The notes below the pieces were generated by a model. The model made no database searches, had not been told where the DNA came from, and was given only the letters and a program-made list of their open reading frames with translations. Source: Hydractinia symbiolongicarpus (Eukaryota; Cnidaria; Hydrozoa; Anthoathecata; Hydractiniidae). Taken from it: a DNA stretch of 64,000 bases. Of this stretch, positions 29,412-44,100 are shown one piece after another. The position numbers were made by a program, and so were the translations under genes. Each line of letters opens with the position of its first letter. The first letter of the stretch is position 1. The stretch is from the NCBI RefSeq assembly GCF_029227915.1, contig NC_079876.1, positions 4,714,001 through 4,778,000 of the forward strand. Reading direction: 5' to 3'.

Positions 29412-30939
29412 GCTATTTCTTCAGTGCGCAATAACGGATAGGATTGGTCCCACAGAAAAAAACGACTTATTTATCTAAATTTTTAAATAAAGCGCTACTA
29501 CAACGCCCAGTGTAATAGCTGATTTCCGGCAATCACGTCATATTAAGAAGAATGTTTTTTCTTGGAGTCCATTTGTGTCATTTATCACATTGATCAGGTC
29601 ACGGTCCAAATTTAGTTCAATTAAGTCCTACAGTCAATCGTTTCACTGTTAAAAGCGATGCAACCTAGTAAAATCAGATAAATATCGCTAAATACATGTT
29701 GGTACGAAAATGTGACCCAACCGTTGAGACTCAATCGGACTGACACCGTTAAAAAGTCAATGAAATGTAGTTTTTGAAACTGTAGCTATTTTTTCAGCGC
29801 GCGATAACGGCTAGGATTCGTCCCACAGAAAATTTGACTTATATATCTAAATTTTAAATGAAGCGCTACCACAGCGCCCAGTGTAATCGCTGATTTGCGG
29901 TAATCACGTCAAATTAAAAAAATGTTTTTTCTTGTAGTCCATTTGTGTCATCTATCACATTGATCATGTCACAGTCCAAAGTTAGTTCAATTAAGTCCCA
30001 CAGTCAATCGTTTCACTGTTAAAAGCGATGCAACCTAGTAATATCAGATAAATATCGCTAAATATATGTTGGTACTAATATGTGACCAAACCTTTGAAAC
30101 TCAAACGGATTAACACCGTTAGAAAGTCAATGAAATGTAGTTTTTAAAACTGTCGCTATTTCTTCAGCGCGCAATAACGGATAGGATTGGTCCCACAGTA
30201 AAAAACGACTTATTTATCTAAATTTTTAAATAAAGTGCTACAACAACGCCCAGTGTAATCGCTGAGCTCCGGCAATCACGTCAAATTAAGAAGAATGGTT
30301 TTTCTTGGAGTCCATTTGTGTCATTTATCACATTGATCAGGTCACGGTCCAAAGTTAGTTCAATTAAGTCCCACAGTCAATCGTTTCACTGTTAAAGGCG
30401 ATGCAACCTAGTAATGTTAGATAAATATCGCTAAATACATGTTGGTACGAAAATGTGACCCAACCGTTGAAACTCAAACGGACTGGCACCCTTAAAAAGT
30501 CAATGAAATGTAGTTTTTGAAGCTGTCGCTATTTCTTCAGCGCGCGATAACGGCTAGGATTGGTCCCACAGTAAAAAATGACTTTTTATCTTAATTTTTA
30601 TTTGAGGCGCTACCACATCGCCCAGTGTAATCGCTGTGTTTCAGCAATCATTTCATTTTAAGAAGAATGTTATTTCTTGGAGTGCAATTCTCTCACTTAT
30701 CACATTCATCAGTTCACAGTCCAAAGTTAGTGCAATTAAGTCCCACATGCAATTGTTTCACTGTTAAAAGCCATACAACTTAGTAATACCGGAAAAGTAT
30801 TGCTAAATACATGTTGGTACGAATATGTGACTCAACCGTTGTAACTCAAACGGATTGATACTGTTAGAAAGTCAATGAAATGTAGTTTTTAACACTGTTG
30901 CTATTTCTTCAGCGCGCGATAACGGCTAGGATTGATCCC

Positions 30940-31690
30940 ACAGTAAAGAATGTCTTATTTATCTAAACTTTTAAATGAAGCGCTACCACAGCGCCAAATG
31001 TATTCGCTGAGTTCCGGCAATCACGTCAAATTAATAAGAATGTTATTTCTTCGAGTCCAATTGTCTCATTTATCACATTTATCAGGTCACAGTCCAAAGT
31101 TAGTTCAATTAAGTCCAACAGTCAATCGTTTCATAGTTAAAAGCCATACAAACTAGTAATATCAGAAAAATATCGCAAAACACATGTTGGAACGAATATG
31201 TGACACAACCGTTGTAACTCAAACGGAATGACACCGTTAGAAAGTCAATGAAATGTAGTTCTTGAAACTGTCGCTATTTCTTCAGCACGCGATAACGGAT
31301 AGGATTGGTCCCACAGTAAAGAATGTCTTATTTATCTAAACTTTTAAATGAAGCGCTACCACAGCGCCAAATGTATTCGCTGAGTTCCGGCAATCACGTC
31401 AAATTAATAAGAATGTTATTTCTTCGAGTCCAATTGTCTCATTTATCACATTTATCAGGTCACAGTCCAAAGTTAGTTCAATTAAGTCCAACAGTCAATC
31501 GTTTCATAGTTAAAAGCCATACAAACTAGTAATATCAGAAAAATATCGCAAAACACATGTTGGAACGAATATGTGACACAACCGTTGTAACTCAAACGGA
31601 CTGACACCGTTAGAAAGTCAATGAAATGTAGTTCTTGAAACTGTCGCTATTTCTTCAGCGCGCGATAACGGATAGGATTGGTTCAATAAT
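30940..31690 (+). repeat. Near-identical adjacent monomer pair
   Basis: Two consecutive monomers, starting at the TAAAGAATGTCTTATTTATC linker (about 30945 and 31318, 373 bp apart), share private variants such as TTAATAAGAATG, TTCTTCGAGTCC and TGTTGGAACGAATATG. They differ at only a few positions. This looks like a single-monomer tandem duplication younger than the surrounding array. Confidence 0.75.
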
Positions 31691-33506
31691 ACAAAAACGA
31701 CTTTTTTTCTCTTAATTCTTAAATGAAGTGCTACCACAGAGCCCAGTGTAGTCGGTGAGTTTCGGCAATCATTTCATATTAGAAAGAATGTTATTTCTTG
31801 TAGTCCAATTGTGTCACTTTCACATTTATAAGGTCACAGTCCATAATCAGTTCAATTAAATCCCACAGTAATCGTTTCACTGATAAAAGCCATACAACCT
31901 AGTAATATCAGAAAAATATCGCTAAGTACATGTTGGTACGAATATGTGACCCAACCGTTGTAACTCAAACGGATTGACACCGTTAGAACGTCAATGAAGT
32001 GTAGTTTTTGAAACTGTCGCTATTTCTTCAGCACGCGATAACGGATAGGATTGGTCCCACAGTAAAAAACGACTTATTTATCTAAATTTTTAAATAACGT
32101 GCTACCACAACGCCCAGTGTAATCGCTGAGCTCCGGCAATCACGTCAAATTAAGAAGAATGGTTTTTCTTGGAGTCCATTTGTTTCATTTATCACATTGA
32201 TCAGGTCACGGTCCAAAGTTAACTCAATTAAGTCCCACGGTCAATCGTTTCACTGTTGAAGGCGATGCAACCTAGTAATGTTAGATAAATATCGCTAAAT
32301 ACATGTTGGTACGAAAATGTGACCCAACCGTTGAAACTGAAACGGATTAACACCGTTAGAAAGTCAATGAAATGTAGTTTTTGAAGCTGTTGCTATTTCT
32401 TCAGCGCGCAATAACGGCTAGGATTGGTCCCACATTAAAAATTGACTTTTTATCTTAATTTTTAATTGAAGCGCTACCACAGCCCCCAGTGTAATCGCTG
32501 AGTTTCAGAAATCATTTCATTTTAAGAAGAATGTTATTTCTTGGAGTCCAATTGTGTCACTATCACATTTATAAGGTCAAAGTCCATAATCAGTTCAATT
32601 AAATCCCACAGTCAATCGTTTCACTGTTAAAAGCCATACAACTTAGTAATACCGGAAAAATATTGCTAAATACATATTGGTACGAATATGTGACCCAACC
32701 GTTGAAACTCAAACGGACTGACACTGTTAAAAAGTCAATGAAATGTAGTTTTTAAAACTGTCGCTATTTCTTCAGCGCGCGATAACGGCTAGGATTCGTC
32801 CCACAGAAAATCTGACTTATATATTTAATTTTTTAAATGAAGCGCTACCACAGCGCCCAGTATAATCGCTGAGTTCCGGCAACCACGTCAAATTAAGAAG
32901 AATGTTATTTCTTGGAGTCCTATTGTCTCACTTATAACATTTATAAGGTCACGGTCCAAAATCAGTTCAATTATGTGCCACAGTCAATCGTTTCACTGTT
33001 AAAAGCCATACAACCTAGTAATATCAGAAAAATATCGCTAAATACATGTTGGTACGAATATGTGACCCAACCGCTGCAACTGAAACGGATTAACACCGTT
33101 AGAAAGTCAATGAAATGTAGTTTTTTAAAGTGTCGCTATTTCTTCAGCGCGCGATAACTGATAGGATTGGTCCCACAGTAAAAATGACTTATTTATCTAA
33201 ATTTTTAAATCAAGCGCTACCACAGCGCCCAGTGTAATCACTGATTTCCGGCAATCACGTCAAATTGAAAAGAATTTTTTTTCTTGGAGTCCATTTGTGT
33301 CATTTATCACATTGATCAGGTCACTGTCCAAAATCAGTTCAATTATGTGCCACAGTCAATCGTTTCACTGTTAAAAGGCATACAACCTAGTAATATCAGA
33401 AAAATATCGCTAAATACATGTTGGTACGAATATGTGACCCAACCGTTGTAACTCAAACGGATTAACACCGTTAGAAAGTCAATGAAATGTAGTTTTTGAA
33501 ACTGTT

Positions 33507-33575
33507 GCTATATCTTCAGCGCGTGATAACGGATAGGATTGGTCCCACTGAAAAGAACGTAGTTTTGGAACTGTC
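33507..33575 (+). repeat. 69-bp remnant satellite monomer (3 of 8)
   Basis: Same join; one T is missing (TAGTTTTGGAACTG). A similar neighbourhood at about 34690 has GCTATATC but no remnant, so that site is a recombinant or predates the deletion. Confidence 0.8.
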
Positions 33576-35039
33576 GCTATTTCTTCAGCGCGCAATAACG
33601 GATAGGATTGGTCCCACAGAAAAAAACGACTTATTTATCTAAATTTTTAAATAAAGCGCTACTACAACGCCCAGTGTAATATCTGATTTTCGGTAATCAC
33701 GTCAAATTAAGAAAATGTTTTTTCTTGTAGTCCATTTGTGTCATCTATCACAATGATCATGTCACAGTCCAAAGTTAGTTCAATTAAGTCCCACAGTCAA
33801 TCGCTTCACTGTTAAAAGCGATGCAACCTAGTAATATCAGATAAATATCGCTAAATATATGTTGGTACTAATATGTGACCCAACCTTTGAAACTCAAACG
33901 GATTAACACCGTTAGAAAGTCAATGAAATGTAGTTCTTGAAACTGACGCTATTTCTTCAGCGCGCAATAACGGCTAGGATTGGTCCCACAGTAAAAAATG
34001 ACTTTTTATCTTAATTTTTATTTGAGGCGCTACCACAGCGCCCAGTGTAATCGCTGTGTTTCAGCAATCATTTCATATTAAGAAGAATGTTATTTCTTGG
34101 AGTCCAATTCTCTCACTTATCACATTCATCAGGTCACAGTCCAAAGTTAGTTCAATTAAGTCCCACATTCAGTCGTTTCACTGTTAAAAGCGATGCAACC
34201 TAGTAATAACAGATAAATATCGCTAAATACATGTTGGTACGAATATGTGACGCAACCGTTGTAACTGAAGCGGATTGATACCGTTAGAAAGTTAATGAAA
34301 TGTAGCTCTTGAAAGTGTCGCTATTTCTTCAGGGCGCGATAACGGCTAGGATTGGTCCCACAGTAAAAAATGACTTTTTGTCTTAATTTTTATTTGAGGC
34401 GCTACCACAGCGCCCAGTGTAATCGCTGTGTTTCAGCAATCATTTCATATTAAGAAGAATGTTATTTCTTGGAGTCCAATTCTCTCACTTATCACATTCA
34501 TCAGGTCACAGTCCAAAGTCAGTTCAATTAAGTCCCACATTCAGTCGTTTCACTGTTAAAAGCGATGCAACCTAGTAATAACAGATAAATATCGCTAAAT
34601 ACATGTTGGTACGAATATGTGACCCAACCGTTGTAACTCAAACGGATTAACACCGTTAGAAAGTCAATGAAATGTAGTTTTTGAAACTGTTGCTATATCT
34701 TCAGCGCGCAATAACGGATAGGATTGGTCCCACAGAAAAAAACGACTTATTTATCTAAATTTTTAAATAAAGCGCTACTACAACGCCCAGTGTAATCGCT
34801 GATTTCCGGCAATCACGTCATATTAAGAAGAATGTTTTTTCTTGGAGTCCATTTGTGTCATTTATCACATTGATCAGGTCACGGTCCAAAGTTAGTTCAA
34901 TTAAGTCCCACAGTCAATCGTTTCACTGTTAAAAGCGATGCAACCTAGTAAAATCAGATAAATATCGCTAAATACATGTTGGTACGAAAATGTGACCCAA
35001 CCGTTAAAACTCAAACGGACTGACACCGTTAATCAATAT

Positions 35040-35262
35040 AGAAAGTGTTGTGGAGAGGTTGCCAAGGCAAAGGCATTAAGCACGGCAAGGAAAGGGCAAA
35101 GGCAGGCAAGGAAATAGGAAGAGAAATCAGGAAGGCAGGGGTAGGCAAGGCATGGGAGCCACAGGCAAGGACATAGTAGGCAGGCAGCAGAAAAGGCATA
35201 GGAAGGGTAGGCAAAGAAAGGCACGGTCAGTGCTGGCAATGCAATAGAACGGCAAGGCCGGG
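35040..35262 (-). repeat. C/T-rich minisatellite, right part of element I
   Basis: On the minus strand, reiterated CCTTGCC, CCTGCC and CCTTTGCC words with no lasting period, ending in the element terminus. It matches 52150-52389 of element B closely. Frames reading Leu, Pro, Cys and Ala here are low-complexity artefacts. Confidence 0.8.
35048..35057 (-). repeat. Right subterminal inverted repeat, element I
   Basis: Plus strand TTGTGGAGAG, 15 nt from the element end. The hairpin TTGCCAAGGCAA (35059-35070) lies next to it, as in A and B. Confidence 0.65.
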
Positions 35263-35556
35263 GTGCATGACTTTAATAGAAAATCTCCACCTTACAACTC
35301 AAAGATTGCGTATACTCAATATTATCAATTTTATCTCAGGTCAATATACAGTGAATCATAGCCATTACAAGTATTTAAACAATCGGTCATAACGACATAT
35401 CATTTTTTGATAAATCTGAGATTAACTTGGTTAACTTCCAATGACAACAACATTTAAAAGTCAAGATATAGAAATAATCAGAGAAGTCTTACTTAAAGAT
35501 TACCTATTATATGAAAACCTGGTTGTTGTAGGTGCAAGATAATTATGTTTTTCCTA
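35263..35556 (-). other. AT-rich part between minisatellite and tRNA-like module, element I
   Basis: No gene. On the minus strand it is a shortened counterpart of 48934-49560 and 51344-51899, including the GTAATCTTT motif. Confidence 0.5.
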
Positions 35557-35624
35557 GCCCTGTCCAGGATTTGAACCTGGATCTCTCATTTGCATGAGTG
35601 TCATAGCCATTAGACCAGCAGGGC
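35557..35624 (-). tRNA. tRNA-like module in element I, no regular anticodon loop
   Basis: A 68-nt cloverleaf-like unit. It has an acceptor stem GCCCTG/CAGGGC with one further C-A mismatch, a D arm with an A-box-like TGGTCTAATGG, and a T arm CCAGG-TTCAAAT-CCTGG with a canonical B box GGTTCAAATCC. The anticodon arm is only 14 nt: CTCAT and ATGAG pair fully around GCAA. A 3-bp stem with an 8-nt loop (reading GCA, Cys) is possible but irregular. It sits at the same place in elements I, A and B, so it belongs to the element. It could be a Pol III promoter relic or a structural module; a working tRNA is unlikely. Confidence 0.6.
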
Positions 35625-35994
35625 ATAAACAGAAATATATATACAAAACTTTACAGGTGAGTAATATATACACTTAGGAATTTACGCTGGTTAAGCCACA
35701 AGTAACTGTGTTACCTGGCGCTAAACGCTTGATGGAACAATTAATACAAATTTTAAACTGTACCACACAATCATAAATCGAGTGAAACACACAACATTTA
35801 AGGTGTGTCGGGTGTGTAATTATATTTTTCAGATTCACAAAATATATATTTCCTTCAACTTTAGCTTGAATAGAAACACAATTTACATATTGTGCCATGT
35901 CATAGCGAAAACTGTTTCACAAAATGTTCCCGGTAAAACTTAAAATATATATGTACTTTAATCTGTGGTGCGCCATTAGTATAGGTAAACAAAC
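35625..35994 (-). other. AT-rich middle part of element I
   Basis: No gene. The stretch 35641-35780 corresponds to 48713-48850 in A (for example AATTCCTAAGTGTATATA on the minus strand). The rest is unique within the window. Confidence 0.5.
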
Positions 35995-36405
35995 CCTTTC
36001 AAAAAAACTTTAGCACAACTTCTGTTAAATAGAAACACAGGTAATAGCTTGTCGTTAACACTAGGCTAAGTGATTAGTACAAATATACTGTGGCGCACAT
36101 CCGAAAAACTTTAGTTCAAATATACAGACAGTAAACACCCTGTTGTTATCCTGCACAGCTAAAACAATCATGCAGCACTTTTATTTTGCGGAAAAGAAAA
36201 CATTTAAAAATAAAAACACTGCTCAAAACCTGTTTTTATGCTCCTAAAGAATCCTACAATATTTTATGGGAAAAGTTTGTGCTAGATCAAAAATTAATCA
36301 TAAAATCGGACAGCCGTAATACATTTTTAAAAAAACCTTTACTGCAACTTCGGTTTAAAAAAACACAGCGGAAACAGCCTGTTGTTAGCCTGTGCAGCTA
36401 AAAAT
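35995..36405 (-). repeat. Degenerate tandem copies in element I
   Basis: Three diverged copies of a segment, on the plus strand AAAAAACTTTAGCACAACTT-like (about 35998), AAAACTTTAGTTCAAATATA (about 36104) and AAAACCTTTACTGCAACTTC (about 36338). Each is followed by an ACACAG/AACAGCCTGTTGTTA-like part. One related copy is in B at about 51180-51235. The 71-codon frame here has no homologue in the copies. Confidence 0.5.
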
Positions 36406-36501
36406 CAAATAGCAGTATATGTTTTGTTTGCAAACAAGTTTTCATGACAGTAGGATAAAAATCTCTTATTCCAGACTGAACAAAAACATCATTAGAGCCA
36501 C

Positions 36502-39085
<2,584 letters not shown>

Positions 39086-39199
39086 GTATATATATATATA
39101 TTGAAATAATTTTCGCTTCTGCAACTTAAGCCGCACTGATGTATGCTCAGCGGCAGGGTTAAAAAAGTTTATTTCCTGACGTGTGTACAATATATATAG

Positions 39200-39367
39200 C
39201 TAGCTACAACCGTCCACGAAAATATAGCTCTCTATTCCCCCTTAATGTTAAGAACTGCCCATTTGTGGCTAAGCAACGTAAACAATTACACGTGACATAT
39301 AAACATTTACTATCTGCAAAATATCTAGCTGGCTATGTTTGGCCATTTTGAGGACGATTGTAGCTAG
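39200..39367 (+). repeat. Inverted-repeat block in element I
   Basis: CTAGCTACAACCGTCC (39200-39215) is mirrored by GGACGATTGTAGCTAG (39352-39367) with one mismatch, enclosing about 136 bp. Possible nested MITE or foldback piece. Confidence 0.55.
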
Positions 39368-39419
39368 AACAAGCTGTATGATGGGACATTCCTACAGAGT
39401 AGAATTATCTCACTCACTG

Positions 39420-39760
39420 TGTAGTATATATGTATAATAGCTAGCTGCTAGATAGAGGATAGGTAGAAAATCAGTCTCAAACAATTTTTCTATGCTAGCT
39501 ATGTTGCTGATTTTATGCCAGCAAAAATAGCAATTTATTGCTAGCTACATGGGTAGTTCTATCCCAGCTAAGTAGTTAATTTTCTGCAAGCTTTGTAGCT
39601 AGTTTTATGCTAGCTATATTGCATTGTTTGTTTGTTTTTATGCTAGCCAACTCTTACAGTAGCTAGGTAGCTAAATGCTATCTAAGTTCTATTATTATTC
39701 TATCTAAATCTGCAGTTTTAAGCAAGCTAGCTTTAGGTGTGAGTGAGAATAAGAATGGGT
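39420..39760 (-). repeat. TAGCTAGC-rich degenerate tandem, element I
   Basis: Many TAGCTAGC and TGCTAGC words with a loose period of about 25-35 bp of the type GCATAAAAYTAGCTA. The same stretch occurs in A (47560-47860) and B (50470-50770). No gene seen. Confidence 0.6.
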
Positions 39761-40079
39761 TCATTACATGTAAAAAATAGTGATATACAAGCGAGCTAAA
39801 CATACCCTTTCTTCATTTTCTTGAACAACAACAAAAAAAAAAGTTAACGAAAGTTTGAGTTTGAGGCGCTATGTGTCCGAGAAAAAAGTCATGTGATATT
39901 AGTGAAATTAATATGTGTATCACGTGGCTAAAAATTGTAGGCAAACTTAATCTCAACTGGAAACAGCACTATTTACGCTTGGTTAAAAAACAACAAAAAC
40001 TCCATCGCCGTGCTAAAAACATATTGTCCCGCTTACTAAAAAATGTAATTAAGAATGACCATATTAAATCGCTGGGAAA

Positions 40080-40215
40080 CTGACTCAAAAACGGCCGAAT
40101 TTTGGATATTTTTGATGTATAGGGGGACGAGGCGCGGAAATCGTATAGAAATCCTATATACTCTCCACCGTACTTCCTTTTTCTTTTATATTTGGCTTAT
40201 TTAATGAGGAAATGG
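40080..40215 (-). other. Conserved left unique part of the element (copy in I)
   Basis: Contains ATAGGATTTC, ATTAAATAAGCC and AAATATAA words also present at 47110-47210 in A and 50010-50110 in B. Adjoining 39830-40080 holds CACGTGAC-like and TTTTTCTCGG words shared by all copies. A 70-codon frame there is broken in A and B, so I do not call it a gene. Confidence 0.5.
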
Positions 40216-40230
40216 GCTCCGCTACGCTCC

Positions 40231-40246
40231 GGGCGCTGACGCGCCC
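40231..40246 (-). other. GC-rich terminal hairpin, element I
   Basis: GGGCGC and GCGCCC around a 4-nt loop, 17 nt inside the left end of the element. The GC-rich stretch (about 40215-40261) stands out against AT-rich surroundings. Confidence 0.7.
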
Positions 40247-40253
40247 TCCGCTT

Positions 40254-40263
40254 CTCTCCGCAA
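40254..40263 (-). repeat. Left terminal inverted repeat, element I
   Basis: Plus strand CTCTCCGCAA, which is TTGCGGAGAG in element orientation. Its partner at 35048-35057 has one G-to-A change. Confidence 0.65.
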
Positions 40264-41149
40264 AAAGTCAATGAAATGTAGTTTTTAACACTGTCGTTAT
40301 TTCTTCAGCGCGCGATAACGGCTAGGATTGATCCCACAGTAAAGAATGTCTTATTTATCTAAACTTTTAAATGAAGCGCTACCACAGCGCCAAATGTATT
40401 CGCTGAGTTCCGGCAATCACGTCAAATTAATAAAAATGTTATTTCTTGGAGTCCAATTGTCTCATTTATCACATTTATCAGGTCACAGTCCAAAGTTAGT
40501 TCAATTAAGTCCAACAGTCAATCGTTTCATAGTTAAAAGCGATACAAACTGGTAATATCAGAAAAATATCGCAAAACACATGTTTGTACGAATATGTGAC
40601 ACAACCGTTGTAACTCAAACGGACTGACACCGTTAGAAAGTCAATGAAATGTAGTTCTTGAAACTGTCGCTATTTCTTCAGCGCGCGATAACGGATAGGA
40701 TTGGTTCCATAATACAAAAACGACTTTTTTTCTCTTAATTCTTAAATGAAGTGCTACCACAGAGCCCAGTGTAGTCGCTGAGTTTCGGCAATCATTTCAT
40801 ATTAGAAAGAATGTTATATCTTGTAGTCCAATTGTCCCCACTTTCACATTTATAAGGTCACAGTCCATAATCAGTTCAATTAAATCCCACAGTAATCGTT
40901 TCACTGTTAAAAGCCATATAACCTAGTAATATCAGAAAAATATCGCTAAGTACATGTTGGTACGAATATGTGACCCAACCGTTGTAACTCAAACGGATTG
41001 ACACCGTTAGAACGTCAATGAAGTGTAGTTTTTGAAACTGTCGCTATTTCTTCAGCGCGCGATAACGGATAGGATTGGTCCCACAGTAAAAAACGACTTA
41101 TTTATCTAAATTTTTAAATAAAGTGCTACCACAACGCCCAGTGTAATCG

Positions 41150-44100
41150 CTGAGCTCCGGCAATCACGTCAAATTAAGAAGAATGGTTTTCCTTGGAGTC
41201 CATTTGTTTCATTTATCACATTGATCAGGTCACGGTCCAAAGTTAACTCAATTAAGTCCCACAGTCAATCGTTTCACTGTTGAAGGCGATGCAACCTAGT
41301 AATGTTAGATAAATATCGCTAAATACATGTTGGTACGAAAATGTGACCCAACCGTTGAAACTCAAACGGACTGGCACCGTTAAAAAGTCAATGAAATGTA
41401 GTTTTTGAAGCTGTTGCTATTTCTTCAGCGCGCGATAACGGCTAGGATTTGTCCCACATTAAAAATTGACTTTTTATCTTAATTTTTAATTGAAGCGCTA
41501 CCACAGCGCCCAGTGTAATCGCTGAGTTTCAGAAATCATTTCATTTTAAGAAGAATGTTATTTCTTGGAGTCCAATTGTGTCACTATCACATTTATAAGG
41601 TCAAAGTCCATAATCAGTTCAATTAAATCCCACAGTCAATCGTTTCACTGTTAAAAGCCATAGAACTTAGTAATACCGGAAAAATATTGCTAAATACATG
41701 TTGGTACGAATATGTGACCCAACCGTTGAAACTCAAACGGACTGACACTGTTAAAAAGTCAATGAAATGTAGTTTTTGAAACTGTCGCTATTTCTTCAGC
41801 GCGCGATAACGGCTAGGATTCGTCCCACAGAAAATCTGACTTCTATATCTAATTTTTTAAATGAAGCGCTACCACAGCGCCCAGTGTAATCGCTGAGTTC
41901 CGGCAACCACGTCAAATTAAGAAGAATGTTATTTCTTGGAGTCCAATTGTCTCACTTTTAACATTTATAAGGTCACGGTCCAAAATCAGTTCAATTATGT
42001 GCCACAGTCAATCGTTTCACTGTTAAAAGCCATGCAACCTAGTAATACCAGAAAAATATCGCTAAATACATGTTGGTACGAATATGTGACCCAACCGCTG
42101 CAAGTGAAACGGATTAACACCGTTAGAAAGTCAATGAAATGTAGTTTTTAAAACTGTCGCTATTTCTTCAGCGCGCGATAACTGATAGGATTGGTCCCAC
42201 AGAAAAGAACGACTTATTTATCTAAATTTTTAAATGAAGCGCTACCACAGCGCCCAGTGTAATCGCTGATTTGCGGTAATCACGTCAAATTAAGAAAATG
42301 TTTTTTCTTGTAGTCCATTTGTGTCATCTATCACATTGATCATGTCACAGTCCAAAGTTAGTTCAATTAAGTCCCACAGTCAATCGTTTCACTGTTAAAA
42401 GCGATGCAACCTAGTAATATCAGATAAATATCGCTAAATATATGTTGGTACTAATATGTGAGCCAACCTTTGAAACTCAAACGGATTAACACCGTTAGAA
42501 AGTCAATGAAATGTAGTTCTTGAAACTGTCGCTATTTCTTCAGCGCGCGATAACGGCTAGGATTGGTCCCACATCAAAAATTGACTTTTTATCTTAATTT
42601 TTAATTGAAGCGCTACCACAGCGCCCAGTGTAATCGCTGAGCTCCGGCAATCACGTCAAATTAAGAAGAATGGTTTTCCTTGGAGTCCATTTGTTTCATT
42701 TATCACATTGATCAGGTCACGGTCCAAAGTTAACTCAATTAAGTCCCACAGTCAATCGTTTCACTGTTGAAGGCGATGCAACCTAGTAATGTTAGATAAA
42801 TATCGCTAAATACATGTTGGTACGAAAATGTGACCCAACCGTTGAAACTCAAACGGACTGGCACCGTTAAAAAGTCAATGAAATGTAGTTTTTGAAGCTG
42901 TTGCTATTTCTTCAGCGCGCGATAACGGCTAGGATTGGTCCCACATTAAAAATTGACTTTTTATCTTAATTTTTAATTGAAGCGCTACCACAGCGCCCAG
43001 TGTAATCGCTGAGTTTCAGAAATCATTTCATTTTAAGAAGAATGTTATTTCTTGGAGTCCAATTGTGTCACTATCACATTTATAAGGTCAAAGTCCATAA
43101 TCAGTTCAATTAAATCCCACAGTCAATCGTTTCACTGTTAAAAGCCATACAACTTAGTAATACCGGAAAAATATTGCTAAATACATGTTGGTACGAATAT
43201 GTGACCCAACCGTTGAAACTCAAACGGACTGACACTGTTAAAAAGTCAATGAAATGTAGTTTTTGAAACTGTCGCTATTTCTTCAGCGCGCGATAACGGC
43301 TAGGATTCGTCCCACAGAAAATCTGACTTCTATATCTAATTTTTTAAATGAAGCGCTACCACAGCGCCCAGTGTAATCGCTGAGTTCCGGCAACCACGTC
43401 AAATTAAGAAGAATGTTATTTCTTGGAGTCCAATTGTCTCACTTTTAACATTTATAAGGTCACGGTCCAAAATCAGTTCAATTATGTGCCACAGTCAATC
43501 GTTTCACTGTTAAAAGCCATGCAACCTAGTAATACCAGAAAAATATCGCTAAATACATGTTGGTACGAATATGTGACCCAACCGCTGCAAGTGAAACGGA
43601 TTAACACCGTTAGAAAGTCAATGAAATGTAGTTTTTAAAACTGTCGCTATTTCTTCAGCGCGCGATAACTGATAGGATTGGTCCCACAGAAAAGAACGAC
43701 TTATTTATCTAAATTTTTAAATGAAGCGCTACCACAGCGCCCAGTGTAATCGCTGATTTGCGGTAATCACGTCAAATTAAGAAAATGTTTTTTCTTGTAG
43801 TCCATTTGTGTCATCTATCACATTGATCATGTCACAGTCCAAAGTTAGTTCAATTAAGTCCCACAGTCAATCGTTTCACTGTTAAAAGCGATGCAACCTA
43901 GTAATATCAGATAAATATCGCTAAATATATGTTGGTACTAATATGTGAGCCAACCTTTGAAACTCAAACGGATTAACACCGTTAGAAAGTCAATGAAATG
44001 TAGTTCTTGAAACTGTCGCTATTTCTTCAGCGCGCGATAACGGCTAGGATTGGTCCCACATTAAAAATTGACTTTTTATCTTAATTTTTAATTGAAGCGC

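Larger units (their letters stand above)
26580..29830 (+). repeat. Higher-order repeat of about 1,698 bp, two copies
   Basis: The variant GAAACGCTATCACAGCGCC occurs at about 26605 and 28303. Each copy has the same series of subtypes and includes the 70-bp remnant monomer. Copy one ends in an abnormal junction at about 28008, where roughly 232 bp are missing. Copy two lacks that junction and continues into a normal monomer near 29700. Confidence 0.7.
1..35032 (+). repeat. 372-bp satellite, array 1 (about 94 monomers)
   Basis: Head-to-tail monomers all in one orientation. The landmark CAGCGCGCGATAACGG recurs near 91, 463, 836, 1210, 1582, 1954 and onward every 371-373 bp. In order, a monomer holds the GCGCGCGATAACGG landmark, a variable AT-rich linker (ACTTATTTATCTAAATTTTT type), GAAGCGCTACCACAGCGCCC, a GGAGTCCAATTGTCTCA box, CAGTCAATCGTTTCACTGTT, ATATCGCTAAATACATGTTG, then AACCGTTGTAACTCAAACGG and GAAAGTCAATGAAATGTAG. 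The boxes around CAGTCAATCGTTTCACTGTT and TACATGTTGGTACGAATATG are nearly constant, and the linker varies most. The window opens mid-monomer, so the array continues to the left. No monomer has a lasting reading frame. The length is close to two nucleosome repeats, which suits a centromeric or heterochromatic satellite, but that role is inference. Confidence 0.97.

Noticed and set aside
1-35032. CRISPR-like regular repeats
   Set aside because: The repeat unit itself fills the whole period. There are no unique spacers and the unit is far too long.
35557-35624. A normal decoding tRNA gene
   Set aside because: The anticodon arm is three bases short and pairs into a 4-nt loop. All three copies lie at the same place in a mobile element.
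36186-36401. 71-codon frame in the degenerate tandem part of element I
   Set aside because: AT-rich, Lys-rich by composition; no counterpart frame in the related part of element B.
39871-40083. 70-codon basic frame in element I
   Set aside because: The matching parts of A (47200-47460) and B (50100-50340) have stops and shifts in this frame.
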